Origin: Bacillota bacterium
Lineage (GTDB): Bacteria > Bacillota > Bacilli > Paenibacillales > Paenibacillaceae
DNA length: 64,000 nucleotides
Direction of reading: 5' to 3'
Assembly (NCBI GenBank): GCA_023391635.1
Contig: JAEWAQ010000031.1
Location: forward strand, 46,467 to 110,466
Part shown: piece by piece, positions 62,439 through 64,000 of the stretch
Layout: every line of letters begins with the position of its first letter
Position numbering within the stretch: position 1 is the stretch's first letter
The notes under the pieces: model-generated
The model's input: only the letters and a program-made list of their open reading frames with translations
What the model was told of the DNA's origin: nothing
The model's database searches: none
Position numbers and translations under genes: made by a program

Positions 62439-63341
62439 ATGAACATCAACCAGCTCGAGACCTTGCTCACGATTTCCCGGACGCTCAGCTTCCGTAAAGC
62501 CGGAGAGCTTCTCAATTTGACGCAGCCCGCCGTATCCGCCCAGATCAAGAGCCTGGAGGACGAATTCAAGACGGTGCTCGTCGATCGCAATCAACCGGTG
62601 ACGCTGACCGACAGGGGGAAAGTATTCCTGGAGCATGCGGAGCGGATCCTCGGCATCGTGGAAGAGCTCAAGATGAAGCTGTCCGACTTGGACCAAGTGC
62701 CGCAAGGACACTTCGTACTTGGAACGACTACATCGATCGCCATTCAAATTTTGCCGCGCGTGCTCTCCTACTTTCAGGATCAATTCCCGTTGATCAAGAC
62801 GTCCATCTTCACGATGTCCTCCTCCCAAGTGCTCGCCCATGTAGAGAACGGCAACGTCGACATCGGCATCGGCTACTTGACTGACAAGAGCCCGCAGGTG
62901 GAAACCTCGGTTCTGTATTACGACACGTTCGAGCTCGTCGCATCTCCCGACCATCCGCTCTCGTCGGTTCCCAATGTGACCGTCGACATGCTGAAGGACG
63001 TTCCGCTCATCCTGCTGACACCGGATACGGTGGGCCGTCGGTTCGTGGACGAGATTTTCCGCGAATATCAGATCCAGCCGCATATCGCGATGGAACTGAA
63101 CAGCAGCGAGGAAGTGAAGCGGCTCGTCGAGCTGAACTTGGGCGCCGCGATCGTCTCCAAGCTGTCGATTGCCGGGGAAGTGAAGCGGGGCACACTGAAA
63201 ATGATTCCGGTCGTTGAGTTGGAGAAGACGCATCCCGTCGGCGTCATGACCAAGTCCGGCAGGTACGTCAACAGCGCGATGAGACAGTTTTTGAGCGATT
63301 TGAAAGGCATGCCGGAAGACCAGTTCATCGGCAGCGAATAA
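62439..63341 (+). CDS. LysR-family transcriptional regulator
   Basis: This 300-residue regulator has an N-terminal winged helix-turn-helix (MNINQLETLLTISRTLSFRK, then AGELLNLTQPAVSAQIKSLE) and a two-lobed effector domain (from about residue 90, with GTTTSIAIQILPRVLSYF). The form resembles the CysL/YwfK subgroup. The ATG follows AAGGAGG at 9 bases; the longer frame has no ribosome site and would cover the promoter. It is divergent from the Atg22-like transporter and lies 39 bp before a PHP phosphatase gene, so both may be its targets. Confidence 0.94.
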   Translation: MNINQLETLLTISRTLSFRKAGELLNLTQPAVSAQIKSLEDEFKTVLVDRNQPVTLTDRGKVFLEHAERILGIVEELKMKLSDLDQVPQGHFVLGTTTSIAIQILPRVLSYFQDQFPLIKTSIFTMSSSQVLAHVENGNVDIGIGYLTDKSPQVETSVLYYDTFELVASPDHPLSSVPNVTVDMLKDVPLILLTPDTVGRRFVDEIFREYQIQPHIAMELNSSEEVKRLVELNLGAAIVSKLSIAGEVKRGTLKMIPVVELEKTHPVGVMTKSGRYVNSAMRQFLSDLKGMPEDQFIGSE

Positions 63342-63380
63342 GACGATATGACACGAACTCTGCCGGGAAGGAGCAATCCC

Positions 63381-64000
63381 ATGAAGTTTGATTTGCACAC
63401 GCATCACGACCGCTGCGGCCACGCAGCCGGAAGCATCGAGGACTACATTCAAGCGGCGGTCGACGCGGGACTGTCCGCTATCGGCATCTCGGACCACTCT
63501 CCCTATTTCGCCCATGAGGAAGACCATTTGCATCCGGGCATCGCGATGGCCAAGAGCGAATTCGGCAACTATGTCCAGGAAGTGCTGCGGTTGAAAGAAA
63601 AGTACGCCGGGCGCATCGAAGTGCTGCTCGGCGTCGAATCGGATTATTTCGAGCACGACGTGGCGCTCTACCGTGATATCTATGCCCAATACCCGTTCGA
63701 TTACATCATCGGCTCCGTGCATCATACGCGGGATGTCAGCATCTTCAACAAGAGCCGCTGGAAGAAGCTTGACGCAGAAGGACAGCTTGCGGACAAGCGG
63801 GAATACTACCGCCTCATTCTTGGTTCCGCACGCGCCGGCCTGTTCCAGGTGCTCGGCCATATCGATGCGATGAAAGGTTACTACCCGGAATTCTCCGACA
63901 TCCGCGGCGCGGAAGCCGATGTCGACGCCGTGCTGCAAGCAGTGGCGGACAACGATATCGCGCTGGAGATCAACACGAGCGGCAGCACCAAGTATTGCGG
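63381..64000 (+). CDS. histidinol-phosphatase-like PHP protein, 3' end outside window
   Basis: The open frame starts at an ATG behind GGGAAGGAG and runs off the right edge after about 206 codons. The PHP metal sites are visible: FDLHTHHDRCGHA (residues 3-15), AIGISDHSPYF (about 37-47), LLGVESDYF (about 82-90), IGSVHHTRD (about 111-119) and VLGHIDAMK (about 160-168). This pattern is that of HisK-type histidinol phosphatases (HolPase), the last phosphatase step of histidine synthesis, which are about 265 residues long. It probably shares a transcript with the LysR gene. Other PHP phosphatases remain possible. Confidence 0.88.
   Translation, partial: MKFDLHTHHDRCGHAAGSIEDYIQAAVDAGLSAIGISDHSPYFAHEEDHLHPGIAMAKSEFGNYVQEVLRLKEKYAGRIEVLLGVESDYFEHDVALYRDIYAQYPFDYIIGSVHHTRDVSIFNKSRWKKLDAEGQLADKREYYRLILGSARAGLFQVLGHIDAMKGYYPEFSDIRGAEADVDAVLQAVADNDIALEINTSGSTKYC

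Overview
The window reads as chromosome of a GC-rich, endospore-forming Gram-positive bacterium of the Paenibacillus/Cohnella type. The support is a GerA-family spore germination protein, S-layer-homology (SLH) wall proteins, Lpl-type oligosaccharide ABC transporters, a GH44 glucanase, many LuxR-type two-component systems, and strong AGGAGG ribosome sites. This placement is inferred from gene content only. I saw no rRNA, tRNA, CRISPR array, phage or insertion sequence.

Layout. (1) 1-1401: a GerA germinant-receptor subunit that runs off the left edge. (2) 1.4-12.4 kb, minus strand: a sugar operon made of an Lpl-type ABC transporter (two permeases and a lipoprotein), a PHP phosphoesterase, a LacI regulator, a PfkB kinase, a GH4 glycosidase, a metallophosphoesterase and an M17 aminopeptidase. 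(3) 12.4-19.5 kb, minus strand: a second operon made of an aldo/keto reductase, a sugar-isomerase-like TIM barrel, a GH38 alpha-mannosidase, a GH125 exo-alpha-mannosidase and a GDPD-like phosphodiesterase. Three copies of a TGGTAnCGnTACCA palindrome tie the two operons together. The combination suggests uptake and breakdown of alpha-mannosides, possibly phosphorylated ones. (4) 19.7-23.2 kb: an aminotransferase and an EcsAB-like ABC exporter. (5) 23.4-30.9 kb: a membrane protein, two sensor kinase/LuxR-regulator pairs and a third, convergent kinase, with TTCCC-N8/9-GGGAA palindromes upstream of each transcription unit. (6) 31.0-35.1 kb: a methionine aminopeptidase remnant, an FAD monooxygenase, a DUF4870-like protein, a lipoprotein and a copper-amine-oxidase-N protein.

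(7) 35.2-54.8 kb is the most unusual part. A zinc-ribbon protein precedes a 2043-residue membrane-anchored protein with two vWA domains. Then, on the minus strand, comes a GH44 glucanase followed by a 1810-residue SLH protein with Ig-like repeats. Behind that pair lie two decayed tandem copies of the same two-gene unit. An orphan LuxR-type regulator and a small membrane protein follow. Four promoters here share one design: two TGACA boxes 12 bp apart, then TGTAACTA or a close variant 8 bp on. This may be an undescribed cell-surface regulon, with the neighbouring orphan regulator as the obvious candidate to control it.

(8) 54.9-64 kb: an SLH protein, a DEAD-box-like helicase, an SDR, CheX, a zinc-dependent phospholipase C-like protein, a cluster of three palindromes, an Atg22-like MFS transporter, a LysR regulator, and a PHP histidinol-phosphatase-like gene cut by the right edge.
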